Shown: positions 46,464 through 55,287, counted from the stretch's first letter. The stretch: 64,000 nt of DNA from Planococcus maritimus (GCF_001592825.1 NZ_LTZG01000032.1:124001-188000); one strand, 5' to 3'. Notes: generated from the sequence alone by a model not told the origin. Made by a program: numbers and translations.

Positions 46464-47720
46464 ATGAAAAACAAACTTTGGCTGGCAACAGGAACAATAG
46501 GGCTCGGCTTCGTACTTGGCGCATGTGCAGGCGAAAGCGGCAGCGACTCTTCTTCTGACAGCGGCGATGCGACGCAAATCAGCTTTATGCACTGGCGCGG
46601 TGAAGACAAAGCCGTGCTCGATGACATCATTGCGGATTTTGAAGAAGCGAATCCTGATATTCGCGTAGAACAGAACATCTATCCATCCGACCAGTACCAA
46701 GCGACAGCACAACGCATGCTGCAGGAAGGATCGACGGGAGATGTCTTCACGTCATTCCCGGGTGCGCAATTTGAATCCATCGAAAGCGCCGGCTTTTTTG
46801 AAGACTTGAGCGGAGAAGAATTCGTCTCAAATTTTGACGAAAGCCTGATCTCTGTCGGCCAAAAAGACGGTACGCAGTTCGCGCTTCCGTATCAATTGGT
46901 CTTCAATATGCCCGTCTATAACAAAGGCATGTTCGATGAACTGGGGCTTGAAGTGCCGAAGAGCTGGACTGAGTTCCAGGAAATGGCCGATACTTTGCTT
47001 GAAAATGACATCACGCCGATCGCCTTCCCCGGCGCTGACATCGGGCCAAACCAATTCATGAACAGCATGATGATGAACAATGCACCGGATGAAGAGGTTT
47101 TTGCGAAACTCCAAAACGGCGAGGAATCCCTGACCAATGAATGGTGGGTCAAAACACTCGAAGACTTTAAGCTTTTGGCGGACAAAGGCTATATCCAAGA
47201 CGATGCGCTCGGCACCAATCAGGACTCCGCCATGGCGATGGTCGCGAATGAAGAAGCCGCCATGCTTGCGACCGGTTCTTACCATATGAATTCCTTGCTC
47301 AGCCTAAACCCGGATCTTGAACTCGATTTGCTTGCGCCGATTACAGTGGAAGAAAGCGAAGCCACTTACGAAGGCATCAATACGGCTACGTTCATGTTGG
47401 CCGTCAACAGCAATTCCGAGAAAAAAGACCAAGCAAAAGCATTCATTGACTATTTGAGCCAGCCGGAAGTGGCTTCTAAATACGCTAATGAAACCGGGCA
47501 GCACTTGACTGTCAACGATGTCGAATACGAATCTGAAGCCCTGCAGAACACATCGTATTGGATCGACGAACGCAATACGCGCTTCCAGCCGCGCTTTTTG
47601 ATCACCAACGCCCAAATTGAAGATGCGGTCCTCAGTTCCATTGAAAACGTTCTCGGTGGCGAAGATCCAATGGCAGCGGCTGAAGCAGCCCAACAAATCG
47701 TAGAAGAAAACAGGGAATAA
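46464..47720 (+). CDS. sugar ABC transporter substrate-binding lipoprotein
   Basis: Extracellular solute-binding protein of family 1 (418 residues). Lipobox L-G-A-C (Cys21), then a Ser/Asp-rich linker and the two-lobe fold (ISFMHWRGEDKAVLDDIIADFEEANPDI at the start, ALPYQLVFNMPVYNKGMFDELGL at the hinge). It matches the MsmE/MalE-like group that binds oligosaccharides. The GGGGG ribosome site precedes the ATG. First gene of a three-gene import cluster. The specific sugar is unknown. Confidence 0.92.
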   Translation: MKNKLWLATGTIGLGFVLGACAGESGSDSSSDSGDATQISFMHWRGEDKAVLDDIIADFEEANPDIRVEQNIYPSDQYQATAQRMLQEGSTGDVFTSFPGAQFESIESAGFFEDLSGEEFVSNFDESLISVGQKDGTQFALPYQLVFNMPVYNKGMFDELGLEVPKSWTEFQEMADTLLENDITPIAFPGADIGPNQFMNSMMMNNAPDEEVFAKLQNGEESLTNEWWVKTLEDFKLLADKGYIQDDALGTNQDSAMAMVANEEAAMLATGSYHMNSLLSLNPDLELDLLAPITVEESEATYEGINTATFMLAVNSNSEKKDQAKAFIDYLSQPEVASKYANETGQHLTVNDVEYESEALQNTSYWIDERNTRFQPRFLITNAQIEDAVLSSIENVLGGEDPMAAAEAAQQIVEENRE

Positions 47721-47727
47721 CCAGTTT

Positions 47728-48603
47728 ATGAAAATCTCCAAATCCATTTACTGGTTCTTTCTTCCGGGGCTTGTCCTTTACAGCTTGTTCTTTTTGTATC
47801 CAACCTTCAGTGCCCTGTTTTATTCATTTACTGACTGGGATGGCCTCAGCACGGCCTTTCAATTTGTCGGCATCGATAACTACACCCGCGCGTTTACGGG
47901 CGATTCGATTTTCCAAAAAACGATCGGCAATAACTTGAAGTTCATGCTGACAGTCGTTGTATTCCAGACACTCGTGGCGCTTGCATTTGCGCTGATCGTC
48001 ATCAAGAACACGAAAACGAATGTGTTTCTCCGTGCGCTTTATTTTTTCCCAACCATTTTGTCTTCGGTATCGGTGGCGTTTATCTGGGCGTTCATCTACG
48101 ATCCGTCGATGGGCATCTTGAATCAAGTGCTCCAACTCGTTGGTCTTGATTTCCTGGCACAGAACTGGCTCGGCAATGCCAATATCGCGATTTACTCGCT
48201 CGCCATTACGCAAATCTGGTTCCACGCAGGCCAAATGCTGATTATCTTCGTTGCGGGGCTTCAAGCCATACCCGAAGAATTATACGAAGTGGCAAAAATT
48301 GAAGGCGCCAGCAAATGGCAGGCGTTTAGAAGCGTTACGTGGCCGTTGCTTGCACCCTCTGCGACCATCGTCGTCGCCTATACGACCATCCAATCATTTA
48401 AAGCATTCGACTTGGTGTTTGCGATGACCGGCGGCGGGCCGAACAACTCTACTGAAATCATCGCGACTTATATTTACGATGTCGCGTTCAAGAGCTATCA
48501 ATTCGGTTACGCTTCGTCAATTTCCGTCATTTTCATGGTCATTATCGCCTTGATTACCTATCTGCAATTCAAGGCCTTGCGTTCAGACCGCGTATCTTAT
48601 TAA
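47728..48603 (+). CDS. sugar ABC transporter permease (MalF/MsmF type)
   Basis: 291 residues with six membrane segments. The ATPase-docking EAA loop is EELYEVAKIEGASKWQAF followed by VTWPLLAP, and AMTGGGPNNSTE is characteristic of this CUT1 subfamily. It starts seven bases after the binding-protein gene and pairs with the next permease. Confidence 0.93.
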   Translation: MKISKSIYWFFLPGLVLYSLFFLYPTFSALFYSFTDWDGLSTAFQFVGIDNYTRAFTGDSIFQKTIGNNLKFMLTVVVFQTLVALAFALIVIKNTKTNVFLRALYFFPTILSSVSVAFIWAFIYDPSMGILNQVLQLVGLDFLAQNWLGNANIAIYSLAITQIWFHAGQMLIIFVAGLQAIPEELYEVAKIEGASKWQAFRSVTWPLLAPSATIVVAYTTIQSFKAFDLVFAMTGGGPNNSTEIIATYIYDVAFKSYQFGYASSISVIFMVIIALITYLQFKALRSDRVSY

Positions 48604-48619
48604 AAAGGGGGCGGCAACT

Positions 48620-49429
48620 TTGCTGTTCAGGAAATTTTCACTGCTCATTTATGCGCTGCTGATCCTGATTCCGTTAGTGGTCGTCTTGTTGACGTCCGTA
48701 AAAACACTTCAGGAAACGTTCCGCGACCCGCTCGGCTTACCGGACGGCGGCTTTAAATTTGATAATTACGTTGCGATCTTTCAGGAACAAACCATGGCAG
48801 GCTATTTCCTCAATAGCACCATCGTCACTTTGTTTTCGGTTTCGCTGACCTTATTGCTCGCCGCCATGGTCGCATTCGGCATTACACGCATGAACAATTG
48901 GGTTGGCAATGTCTTGTTCGGCGTGTTTACGCTTGGCATGATGGTGCCAGCACAAGTCATTATGGTGCCGCTGTATTCGCTCATGCTGGATTTGGGGCTG
49001 ACAAATAGCCTGCTCGGGCTTATTCTCGTCAACATCTCCTCGACTTTGCCGATTGCGGTCTTCATCTTGACCGGTTTCATGAAAACTTTGCCGAAGGAAT
49101 TGTTTGAAGCGTCCACGATTGATGGCGCTGGCAATTGGAAGATGTTCACGAAAGTGGCCATTCCATTATCTTTACCATCTCTATCAGCTACAGCGATTTT
49201 TTTATTCGTCATGCACTGGAACGATTTATTGTATCCACTGCTGTTCATCACGGACAATGCTTACAAAACCTTGCCACTCGCGCTTCTTGAGTTTCAAGGG
49301 CAATATTCCACCAATTATCCAATGCTGTTCACAGGCGTTATCATCGCCTCAGCGCCAATGGTCATCGCCTACGTTTTCCTGCAACGTTATTTTGTCGCAG
49401 GCATCACGGCTGGTGCAGTCAAAGGATAA
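48620..49429 (+). CDS. sugar ABC transporter permease (MalG/MsmG type)
   Basis: 269 residues with six membrane segments; EAA loop KELFEASTIDGAGNWKMF followed by VAIPLSLPS. TTG start with AAAGGGGG upstream. It closes the cluster and is followed by a terminator; there is no ATPase gene, so the importer probably uses a shared MsmX-like ATPase encoded elsewhere. No hydrolase or regulator gene is next to it. Confidence 0.93.
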   Translation: MLFRKFSLLIYALLILIPLVVVLLTSVKTLQETFRDPLGLPDGGFKFDNYVAIFQEQTMAGYFLNSTIVTLFSVSLTLLLAAMVAFGITRMNNWVGNVLFGVFTLGMMVPAQVIMVPLYSLMLDLGLTNSLLGLILVNISSTLPIAVFILTGFMKTLPKELFEASTIDGAGNWKMFTKVAIPLSLPSLSATAIFLFVMHWNDLLYPLLFITDNAYKTLPLALLEFQGQYSTNYPMLFTGVIIASAPMVIAYVFLQRYFVAGITAGAVKG

Positions 49430-49431
49430 TA

Positions 49432-49462
49432 AAAAGCCTCCGGAATCTTTCCGGAGGCTTTT
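49432..49462. terminator. bidirectional terminator
   Basis: AAAAGCCTCCGGA and TCCGGAGGCTTTT arms around a five-base loop, between the importer and the convergent wall hydrolase gene. Confidence 0.88.
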
Positions 49463-49466
49463 CTTA

Positions 49467-50090
49467 TTATCTGGCAAATACATGCTTGCCGATTTTTTTG
49501 ATTGTCGGGCGTGTGAAAATCCACTGATTAGTGGCGGTTACCGGGTTATAATAATAAGTTGCACCGGCTGATGGATCCCAGCCTTTCGCCGCTTCCCGGA
49601 CAGCGAGATAAGCAGAAGCGTTTGGCGTCAACCAATATTGTCCATCGTTCACTGCCGTAAAGGCATTACGCTGAAAAATAACTCCATATGTACTGTTTGG
49701 AAACGCGCTCGATTGCACACGATTCATGATGACGGCCGCTACCGCGACTTTCCCTTCGAATAGTTCACCGCGGGCTTCGCCGTGAACGGTCCGCGCCATC
49801 ATGTCGACTTGCTTCATCTTTTCCCGTGTCATGGGTCCAGTAAAACCAGTCGCGCTAACACCGAAATCGCGTTGGAACTGAATGACTGCGTTTTTAGTAA
49901 TAGAACCATAGTAACCGGTCGGGGCTACGTGGAAATAGCCAAGTTTTTGAAGCTTCACTTGAAGCTCTGATACTTCGCTGCCGGAGACACCTACGTGTAG
50001 ATCGGGCGCATGAGCGGAAGCCGCCGAGTGGGAAAATGTGAGAAAGAAAATCGTAGCTAAACTGAATAAGAGCACTTTAATTGTTTTCAT
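49467..50090 (-). CDS. secreted SleB-like cell wall hydrolase
   Basis: 207 residues: signal peptide (1-26, ending SAASA), a PG_binding_1 domain (about 30-95, VSELQVKLQKLGYFHVAPTG) and a hydrolase_2 domain (MMARTVHGEARGELFEGKVA, VAAVIMNRV). The Glu in HGEARGE is the likely catalytic residue of this SleB/CwlJ lytic transglycosylase family. The family acts on spore cortex in sporulating species, but a sigma-A-like promoter upstream suggests vegetative expression here. Confidence 0.9.
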   Translation of the reverse strand: MKTIKVLLFSLATIFFLTFSHSAASAHAPDLHVGVSGSEVSELQVKLQKLGYFHVAPTGYYGSITKNAVIQFQRDFGVSATGFTGPMTREKMKQVDMMARTVHGEARGELFEGKVAVAAVIMNRVQSSAFPNSTYGVIFQRNAFTAVNDGQYWLTPNASAYLAVREAAKGWDPSAGATYYYNPVTATNQWIFTRPTIKKIGKHVFAR

Positions 50091-50143
50091 GCGTTCTCTC
50101 CTTTTGTTTTACTGACAAGAATCGACAATTGATTCCTTTTTAA

Positions 50144-50172
50144 AGTATATCTTTGGCAAATCTTAAACACAA
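50144..50172 (-). promoter_or_regulatory. sigma-A promoter of the SleB-like gene
   Basis: Minus-strand TTGTGT and TATACT separated by exactly 17 bases, about 50 bases before the gene start. Confidence 0.65.
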
Positions 50173-50280
50173 CATGACGGAGTTACTTTGTTTTCAAATA
50201 TTTCCATCAACTCGATAGGCCTTTCTATTCCCATTGGATCCTTTAGGCCCAGAAGATCCCTCAGATGTACGCAAAACAAG

Positions 50281-50310
50281 AAAAAGACGGGCAAGTCGTC
50301 CGTCTTTTTG
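50281..50310. terminator. orphan terminator hairpin, copy A
   Basis: AAAAAGACGG and CCGTCTTTTT arms with GCAAGTCGT between. Nearly the same sequence as the hairpin at 50551-50580, 270 bases away. No gene ends here. Confidence 0.65.
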
Positions 50311-50405
50311 CCAGAGTGTTGAAGAAGTCTATGGTTCGCTCTCAACTATGAAAAAGAGAGTCTTTTCTATTTTCCACAATCAATGACCTCTCTAAGTATT
50401 TGGAG

Positions 50406-50515
50406 AAGCGTTCGCTCGACTCCAGTGGATCAGCGAGACGACCGAGACCCCGCAAGGAGCAGAGCGACTGAGGAGGCTTGGGCGCGAGCCCATGGAAAGC
50501 GAGCGATAAGCTTCG
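50406..50515. repeat. Bacillales-type intergenic repeat, copy 1
   Basis: Contains the blocks CGACTCC, AGCGAGAC, GAGACCCCGCA, GGAGCAGAGCGAC, GAGGAGGCT, GCGAGCCC and GGAAAGCG in that order. The same blocks in the same order occur at about 59009-59094. This is the pattern of a repeat family scattered between genes in many Bacillaceae and Planococcaceae. Function unknown; no coding capacity. Confidence 0.7.
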
Positions 50516-50550
50516 GAAAATACTACTTTATCACTTTCTCGACAACCTAA

Positions 50551-50580
50551 AAAAAAGACGGGCAAATCGCCCGTCTTTTC
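50551..50580 (-). terminator. terminator of the RibD-like gene, copy B
   Basis: AAAAGACGGGC and GCCCGTCTTTT arms with a short loop, then eight T on the minus strand, 15 bases after the stop at 50595. Confidence 0.82.
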
Positions 50581-50594
50581 GCTACCTTTTGGAT

Positions 50595-51128
50595 TCAATT
50601 TCTTTTCCTTTTGTAAGACAATTGCGCGATTTGACCGTCTTTTTCAACTTTCTCCAAAGTGAAATCGAGACGGCGCTGGGCTTCTTGAAATAAAGGGATG
50701 CCTTTTCCAAGCGTCACAGGAGCGATTGAAATAATAAATTCGTCAACTAGGTCTTCGTTTAGCAGGCTCTCGATTAACAAGCTGCCCCCGACAGGCCAAA
50801 TCGTGCCTCCTTCTTGCTGCTGGAGTGTTTTCACGACGTCTGCCGGATCTTCCGAAGTGAATGTAATGTTGCTTTCGTTCTCTTTCGGATGGGAAGTAAA
50901 CACATAAGAATGCTGATCGGCATAGGGAAATTCCTCACTCACACGATCAACTACCCAATCATAGGTGCGTCTGCCGAGCAAAATTGTATCGACCGTGTTG
51001 ATGAATTCCCCATAGCCAGCGTCTCCGTCCATTTCCACATCCAATAACCAGTCCAAGGTCTCTTCTGTGTCGGCGATATAGCCGTCCAAGCTTTGTGCAA
51101 TATAGCACACGACTTTCCTTTCAGCCAT
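50595..51128 (-). CDS. dihydrofolate reductase/RibD C-terminal family protein
   Basis: 177-residue NADPH-binding reductase-like protein of the YwjB/YyaP group. IAQSLDGYIA opens it, ILLGRRTYDW carries the cofactor-binding Gly-Arg-Arg/Lys-T, and IWPVGGSLLIESLL is the family GG motif. The canonical folate-binding pattern of FolA is not present, so the substrate is unknown. AAGGAGG precedes the ATG. Confidence 0.85.
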   Translation of the reverse strand: MAERKVVCYIAQSLDGYIADTEETLDWLLDVEMDGDAGYGEFINTVDTILLGRRTYDWVVDRVSEEFPYADQHSYVFTSHPKENESNITFTSEDPADVVKTLQQQEGGTIWPVGGSLLIESLLNEDLVDEFIISIAPVTLGKGIPLFQEAQRRLDFTLEKVEKDGQIAQLSYKRKRN

Positions 51129-51182
51129 CCAAACTGCCTCCTTGAGCGGGCCAGCCCGCTTGTTTCTAAATTCAGGAAAAAC

Positions 51183-51458
51183 TTACGATTCCAGTTCTTC
51201 CAATTGTTTTTTTGTCTGCGGAAACGCATTCGCTTGCCATTCCGAACGATAGGCGGAATCCAATTGGGTCAACCCTTCTTCTGCAGAATCATATGGCGCA
51301 TTCACGCTTTCCTCATGGTCAATTTCATAACTATTATGCATATCGCTATCCTCATATACCCAAATGCTGCGTTTCTTGTCTTTGTACGCTTTTAGCAAAA
51401 TCACTCCTGCGCCCAGTGCCGCGCCCGATGCGATGAACTTTTTCATGTTGATGCTCAT
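51183..51458 (-). CDS. 91-residue single-pass membrane protein, unknown function
   Basis: Residues about 6-24 form one membrane segment (FIASGAALGAGVILLKAY) preceded by Lys, followed by an acidic tail rich in Asp and Glu. A good ribosome site (GGAGGG) precedes the ATG. I do not recognise the family. It lies just upstream of the RibD-like gene on the same strand, with 54 bases between, so co-transcription is possible. Confidence 0.65.
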   Translation of the reverse strand: MSINMKKFIASGAALGAGVILLKAYKDKKRSIWVYEDSDMHNSYEIDHEESVNAPYDSAEEGLTQLDSAYRSEWQANAFPQTKKQLEELES

Positions 51459-51586
51459 ACTAATCCCTCCAAATTGTTCTTTACTACCTTACCTTCCCCT
51501 TTTACAATCATCTTAACCGCTACAGCTTTTAGACGCACAGGCGAGAGTTTGGTAAAGTGGAACAAACTGACCTTGGAGGCGATTTG

Positions 51587-52087
51587 ATGAAAAAGATAGT
51601 CATTGTATCTGATACGCATATCCCCAACCGCGGCAAAAAGCTCCCGCAACCGCTTGTCGACGCCTGTGACGGCGCTGACTTCATTATTCATGCCGGCGAC
51701 TGGCAAATCCTCGACGTTTACCACGAATTATCGGCTTACGCCGAGACGGACGGTGTAGCTGGTAATGTCGATCCTTGGGAAATTGTTGACCGTTTCGGAC
51801 GCAAAAAAATCCTGACATTCGGCGATTTGAAAATCGGTGTCGTTCATGGAGATGGCATACGGAAAACGACCGAACAACGAGCGTTCGATAGCTTTGAAGG
51901 CGAAGACGTCGACATCATCGTTTTTGGCCATTCCCATCAGCCGCTTATGCGCGAAACAGGCGGCCTGACCTTATTCAATCCGGGATCGCCAACCGATAAG
52001 CGCCGCGAACCGCAATACTCATTCGGGTTGCTAGAAATCGGCGACACTTGGGAGCTTAAGCACGTATTTTTCGATAAAGAAGAGTGA
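51587..52087 (+). CDS. YfcE/MJ0936-type metallophosphoesterase
   Basis: Calcineurin-like phosphodiesterase of 166 residues. All five metal motifs are present: SDTH, HAGD, GNVD, VHGD and FGHSH. Small proteins of this family act as phosphodiesterases in vitro; the natural substrate is unknown. The ATG at 51587 has GGAGG seven bases upstream; an earlier in-frame ATG at 51557 lacks a site. Confidence 0.92.
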   Translation: MKKIVIVSDTHIPNRGKKLPQPLVDACDGADFIIHAGDWQILDVYHELSAYAETDGVAGNVDPWEIVDRFGRKKILTFGDLKIGVVHGDGIRKTTEQRAFDSFEGEDVDIIVFGHSHQPLMRETGGLTLFNPGSPTDKRREPQYSFGLLEIGDTWELKHVFFDKEE

Positions 52088-52125
52088 AAAAAAGCCATTT
52101 CCTGATGTTCAGGAAATGGCTTTTT
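52087..52125. terminator. bidirectional terminator
   Basis: AAAAAGCCATTTCCTGA and TCAGGAAATGGCTTTTT arms with a three-base loop between the convergent phosphoesterase and GAF-STAS genes. Confidence 0.9.
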
Positions 52126-52140
52126 CGACCCATGGCATCC

Positions 52141-52992
52141 TCAATTTTGTTGGAAGCTGAATCCGAGGCGCTTGAGTGCGGTCTCGAGATTCGCTTCAAT
52201 CATCGTCCCTTTTAACGCTTGGGCAAAATGTGGAACTTTCAATGCCATATAGGGTTGGATACCGGTCACGGCAGTCTTGACGCCGATCAACTCCAATACT
52301 TTCACGAGCTTCAATAAATGCTCGCCAACTTCTGAGTTGATCTGCGACACTCCCGATACATCGACAATTAGCACTTCAATGCCTTTTTCGGCACAATCAT
52401 GCATCACTTGGTCAATGATGGTTTTCGCCCTCAAAGCCCTGACTTCGCCGATGATCGGCAAGATCGCCACTTTTCCGACGATAGGGACTAGCGGGGCTGC
52501 GAGCGATTCAATTTCTTCGTATGCTTGTTCAAGTTCCAACACATACGTCAATAAGGTGGCGAGCGTCTCGAAAATAAACGGTAAATCTGCCGGCAGCTCG
52601 CACGGGCCGTCGTCGATTCCACAGATCGTGCCATAAACCGACCCATCTTCATAAAAAATAGGCGCCCCGATAAAACAGCCGGTTTCGACTCCATCCGCGA
52701 TGCCCAAAGCACGCGTCAATGCATGTTCGCCAATGTGTTTAATGACTAAAGCCTGCGCCCCATGCTCAACACACAAAGCCGATAACGTACATGGCAGCAC
52801 AGACACTTGCCCTTCCTCAATTAAATGATGCTTCAAATTATGCACTTTCACGACATGTTGGGCTTCGCCTTCTTGCTTTGCCACGTAAAAGCTATTCATG
52901 CCCGCCTGCTTGCTGAGAATCTGGAGAGCATATGAAGCCGCTTCGTCGAAATCACTAAAATTCTGTGCATTTTCGAGATTTCCCCTGACCAT
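52141..52992 (-). CDS. GAF-STAS domain protein (RsbR-like stressosome component)
   Basis: 283 residues: an N-terminal GAF-like sensory domain (about 10-155, with GAPIFYEDGSVYGTICGIDDG) and a C-terminal STAS domain (about 165-280, VPIVGKVAILPIIGEVRALRAKTI and IDVSGVSQINSEVGEHLLK-like). This is the architecture of RsbR paralogues that build the stressosome, with a variable N-terminal sensor. The phosphorylatable residue would be the Ser in VDVSGVSQINS. No rsb genes are nearby; target is inferred only. Confidence 0.85.
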   Translation of the reverse strand: MVRGNLENAQNFSDFDEAASYALQILSKQAGMNSFYVAKQEGEAQHVVKVHNLKHHLIEEGQVSVLPCTLSALCVEHGAQALVIKHIGEHALTRALGIADGVETGCFIGAPIFYEDGSVYGTICGIDDGPCELPADLPFIFETLATLLTYVLELEQAYEEIESLAAPLVPIVGKVAILPIIGEVRALRAKTIIDQVMHDCAEKGIEVLIVDVSGVSQINSEVGEHLLKLVKVLELIGVKTAVTGIQPYMALKVPHFAQALKGTMIEANLETALKRLGFSFQQN

Positions 52993-53178
52993 TTCCCCAT
53001 CTCCCCCTTCTCAACTCGTCATTCATCTACGGATGCAACTCACTTCTCTCTCTTTTTTTATTATAACGCTCTTTACTATCTGAAATGTTTAAATTGTGTA
53101 ACAAAATCAGTTAGATTGTCACGTTCATCATTTCCAAATATCGGGTATACCTTATCACGAGCGAAAGGAGGATCCTTA

Positions 53179-54372
53179 ATGAACGAAGAATGGGACATTG
53201 AATTATTGGAACAAACCGATAGCATGATTTCTTTCAACTGGACCCCAACAGATGAAATATCACGAGTCAAAAAAAACGGTGAAGTGGTCTATATGGGGAC
53301 ACAGGCGACATTTCAAGATGATGGACTAAGCCCTGGCGAAGTGATTCGTTATACCATCGAACGCCAATCGCCTCAAGGCAACTGGATCCCCGCCTTAAAA
53401 TTATTAACCGGTACCGAAAAGCGCGACCCTGATTGCATCAATCAGCTCGAACAGATTGTCTTATCGACCATCGTATCTCACAAGCGGGTTTCACTTGCTT
53501 GGGGGGCCATCGACGGCATCGACGCATACGATATCTACCGCGATGGGGAGCCCGTAACGAAGACTCACCGCACACAATTCACTGACCGGGACGTACCGGA
53601 AGACCGCGAAGTGACCTATTGGGTACGTGCAAGACGCCCTGTTAACCGGACCGAAAGCCCGTTGCGCAAAATCAAATCAATCGTGGCCACTGTATTCGGA
53701 GTTTTGAATTTGGGCTCTTCACAAGAGCAAGCAGCCGTAGAAAAATTCTGGCTATCGAAAAAGATTGCTCCGCTCAATCAATTGCTGGCAGAAGGCCCAG
53801 ACAAGGCAGCAGAACTGAAATGGCATCTGCGATATTTGACCTTTTTGCCTGACAATATTCTAAAAAATCCTAATCTGACATCGCCAAACCCTTATTTCCA
53901 AGGGGACAACCGATCGTTTGATCCGGAAGCGAAACAGTACCGCTCACTCAGCAATTGCATCGTCAACTTGACAGCCCCACAAAGCACGTTTGATTTTGAT
54001 AAAGACATCGGTACCAGCATCGCGTACAACTGGCGGCAAAAATTCCGCAAAGCGGATGTCGCCTCAAGTGAAGGGGTCTCGGCGAAGATCATTGAAGACA
54101 CGGATCAAAAGACCGAATTCCGGCTATATCACAGTGTCGGGAATCCGTTGACGACATCACCCAATATCGATTACGAAGTATCCGCTACCTTCTACCGAAA
54201 TGGTGTTTACAATTTAATCGGTGTCCATGACCAATCGCCGAATCACGAAATTTACTTAAAGCTCGGGGACCAAGGAAGCTGGCAGACACTCCATCAGACA
54301 GAAAGCGAAGGGCTCGCCTGGATGGCCGATCCGATTGCAGCTCATTATTGGCGCTTTTCGAATTTCCTGTAA
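53179..54372 (+). CDS. DUF3238-like protein with fibronectin-III-type modules
   Basis: 397 residues, cytoplasmic (no signal peptide). The first 170 residues look like two FN3-type beta-sandwich modules (ISFNWTPTDEISRVKKNG, VSLAWGAIDGIDAYDIYRDG). The C-terminal half, including NLTAPQSTFDFDKDIGTSI and the GVHDQSPNHEIYLKLGDQG stretch, resembles DUF3238 proteins of Bacillus, whose role is unknown. The ATG at 53179 has AAAGGAGG seven bases upstream; the ATG at 53116 has none. Confidence 0.75.
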   Translation: MNEEWDIELLEQTDSMISFNWTPTDEISRVKKNGEVVYMGTQATFQDDGLSPGEVIRYTIERQSPQGNWIPALKLLTGTEKRDPDCINQLEQIVLSTIVSHKRVSLAWGAIDGIDAYDIYRDGEPVTKTHRTQFTDRDVPEDREVTYWVRARRPVNRTESPLRKIKSIVATVFGVLNLGSSQEQAAVEKFWLSKKIAPLNQLLAEGPDKAAELKWHLRYLTFLPDNILKNPNLTSPNPYFQGDNRSFDPEAKQYRSLSNCIVNLTAPQSTFDFDKDIGTSIAYNWRQKFRKADVASSEGVSAKIIEDTDQKTEFRLYHSVGNPLTTSPNIDYEVSATFYRNGVYNLIGVHDQSPNHEIYLKLGDQGSWQTLHQTESEGLAWMADPIAAHYWRFSNFL

Positions 54373-54399
54373 GAAACATCCTGAAAATCGATCCATACG

Positions 54400-54437
54400 A
54401 AAAGGGCGGTTCCAGAAAAATCTGGAACCGCCCTTTT
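54400..54437. terminator. bidirectional terminator
   Basis: Perfect 17-base arms (AAAAGGGCGGTTCCAGA and complement) around a four-base loop, between two convergent genes. Confidence 0.92.
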
Positions 54438-54443
54438 GTCTAT

Positions 54444-54845
54444 TTAAAATTGATCCAAAAAACGCTTGCGGATATGCGGAGGCGGCAGCATGCAGCTGTC
54501 GAGCTTGCCGAATACTTTGTAGCGGTTTTTTGCGATGACGTCGTATGCCCCGTCGCGTAGTATGCGTGGGAATGGTTGAAGGTGATAAGCAAGCTTCCAA
54601 AGGCCCGTCAGGTGATGCGAAATCATGAGTGCACCCTGTGACTTCACGTACGCTTCGCCGCCTTCAATGAGCACCAAGCTATCCACATCTTCCGGAATTT
54701 TGTGCTTTTGTGAAAGCTCCTGCCCGATCTCGCTTTGCAGGGAAGCGAATTGAAAATAACCTGCCGGGTCATGATTGATGATGAATTGCACACTGGAATC
54801 GCAGAAATTGCAATCTCCATCAAATAAAACAATTGCATGCTCCAT
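54444..54845 (-). CDS. DCC family thiol-disulfide oxidoreductase-like protein (YuxK type)
   Basis: DUF393 protein of 133 residues with the DGDCNFC motif at residues 9-15 (redox-type Cys pair) and the C-terminal YDVIAKNRYKVFG signature. The fold is thioredoxin-like and it is cytoplasmic. The partner protein is unknown. Regular ribosome site (GGAGG) before the ATG. Confidence 0.88.
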   Translation of the reverse strand: MEHAIVLFDGDCNFCDSSVQFIINHDPAGYFQFASLQSEIGQELSQKHKIPEDVDSLVLIEGGEAYVKSQGALMISHHLTGLWKLAYHLQPFPRILRDGAYDVIAKNRYKVFGKLDSCMLPPPHIRKRFLDQF

Positions 54846-54886
54846 AGATGATCCTCCTTTGAACTAATACCTGCCTTTTACTTTCC

Positions 54887-55252
54887 CTATTCCCATTTCT
54901 TGAAACCATCTGTCTTTGTGCCTTGGTGAAAAAGCAGCTTCCATCCATTTTCTCGCTTTTTCCATACCGAACTTCGGTGGCTCCAGATGCCTGTCGTCCG
55001 GTTCTCCAATAAATACATTGTTAAAACCGCCTCAGGACCAAGTGGTTTTACTTCAAAGCGAGAAACGCGGTAGTCGTCTTCAGGTAAATCATAACTCCCA
55101 TCAAAATCAGCGCGCTGGCAAATACCGCCGGAAATGCCAAATTCAAAAAAATCATTATCCAGTATTTCTGCCATATTCTGGTTCGATTCTCTGGCAACTG
55201 GTGCTAAATGGCTGTTTTCCAAGGCCAAAAACTGTTTATGTAAGTCTTCCAT
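54887..55252 (-). CDS. DUF4440/SnoaL-like NTF2-fold protein
   Basis: 121 residues with the NTF2-like pattern: an N-terminal helix (LHKQFLALENSHL), LDNDFFEFGISGGI, LTMYLLENRTTGIWSHRSSVW and KKRENGWKLLFHQGTK. Proteins of this fold include small isomerases and ligand binders; none of the residues fixes a reaction. The ATG at 55252 has AAAGGAG eight bases upstream; an upstream ATG at 55279 lies before it. It follows the YteA-like gene and terminator. Confidence 0.78.
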   Translation of the reverse strand: MEDLHKQFLALENSHLAPVARESNQNMAEILDNDFFEFGISGGICQRADFDGSYDLPEDDYRVSRFEVKPLGPEAVLTMYLLENRTTGIWSHRSSVWKKRENGWKLLFHQGTKTDGFKKWE

Positions 55253-55287
55253 CCAGACACTCCTTTCGCAAATACGCAACGAAGAAA

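Larger units (their letters stand above)
50091..50594. other. gene-free region with promoter, repeat and paired terminators
   Basis: No convincing gene. From left to right it holds the promoter of the wall hydrolase, a terminator-like hairpin at 50281-50310, a GC-richer repeat element at about 50406-50515 and a second, almost identical hairpin at 50551-50580. Short open frames here overlap these elements and have no ribosome sites. Confidence 0.7.

Noticed and set aside
50163-50345. Minus-strand frame of 60 codons in the gap upstream of the SleB-like gene
   Set aside because: It overlaps the promoter of the wall hydrolase and a terminator hairpin and lacks a ribosome site.
50406-50515. Insertion sequence end or attachment site
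   Set aside because: No transposase or integrase fragment and no flanking target duplication of IS type; the block order matches the intergenic repeat instead.
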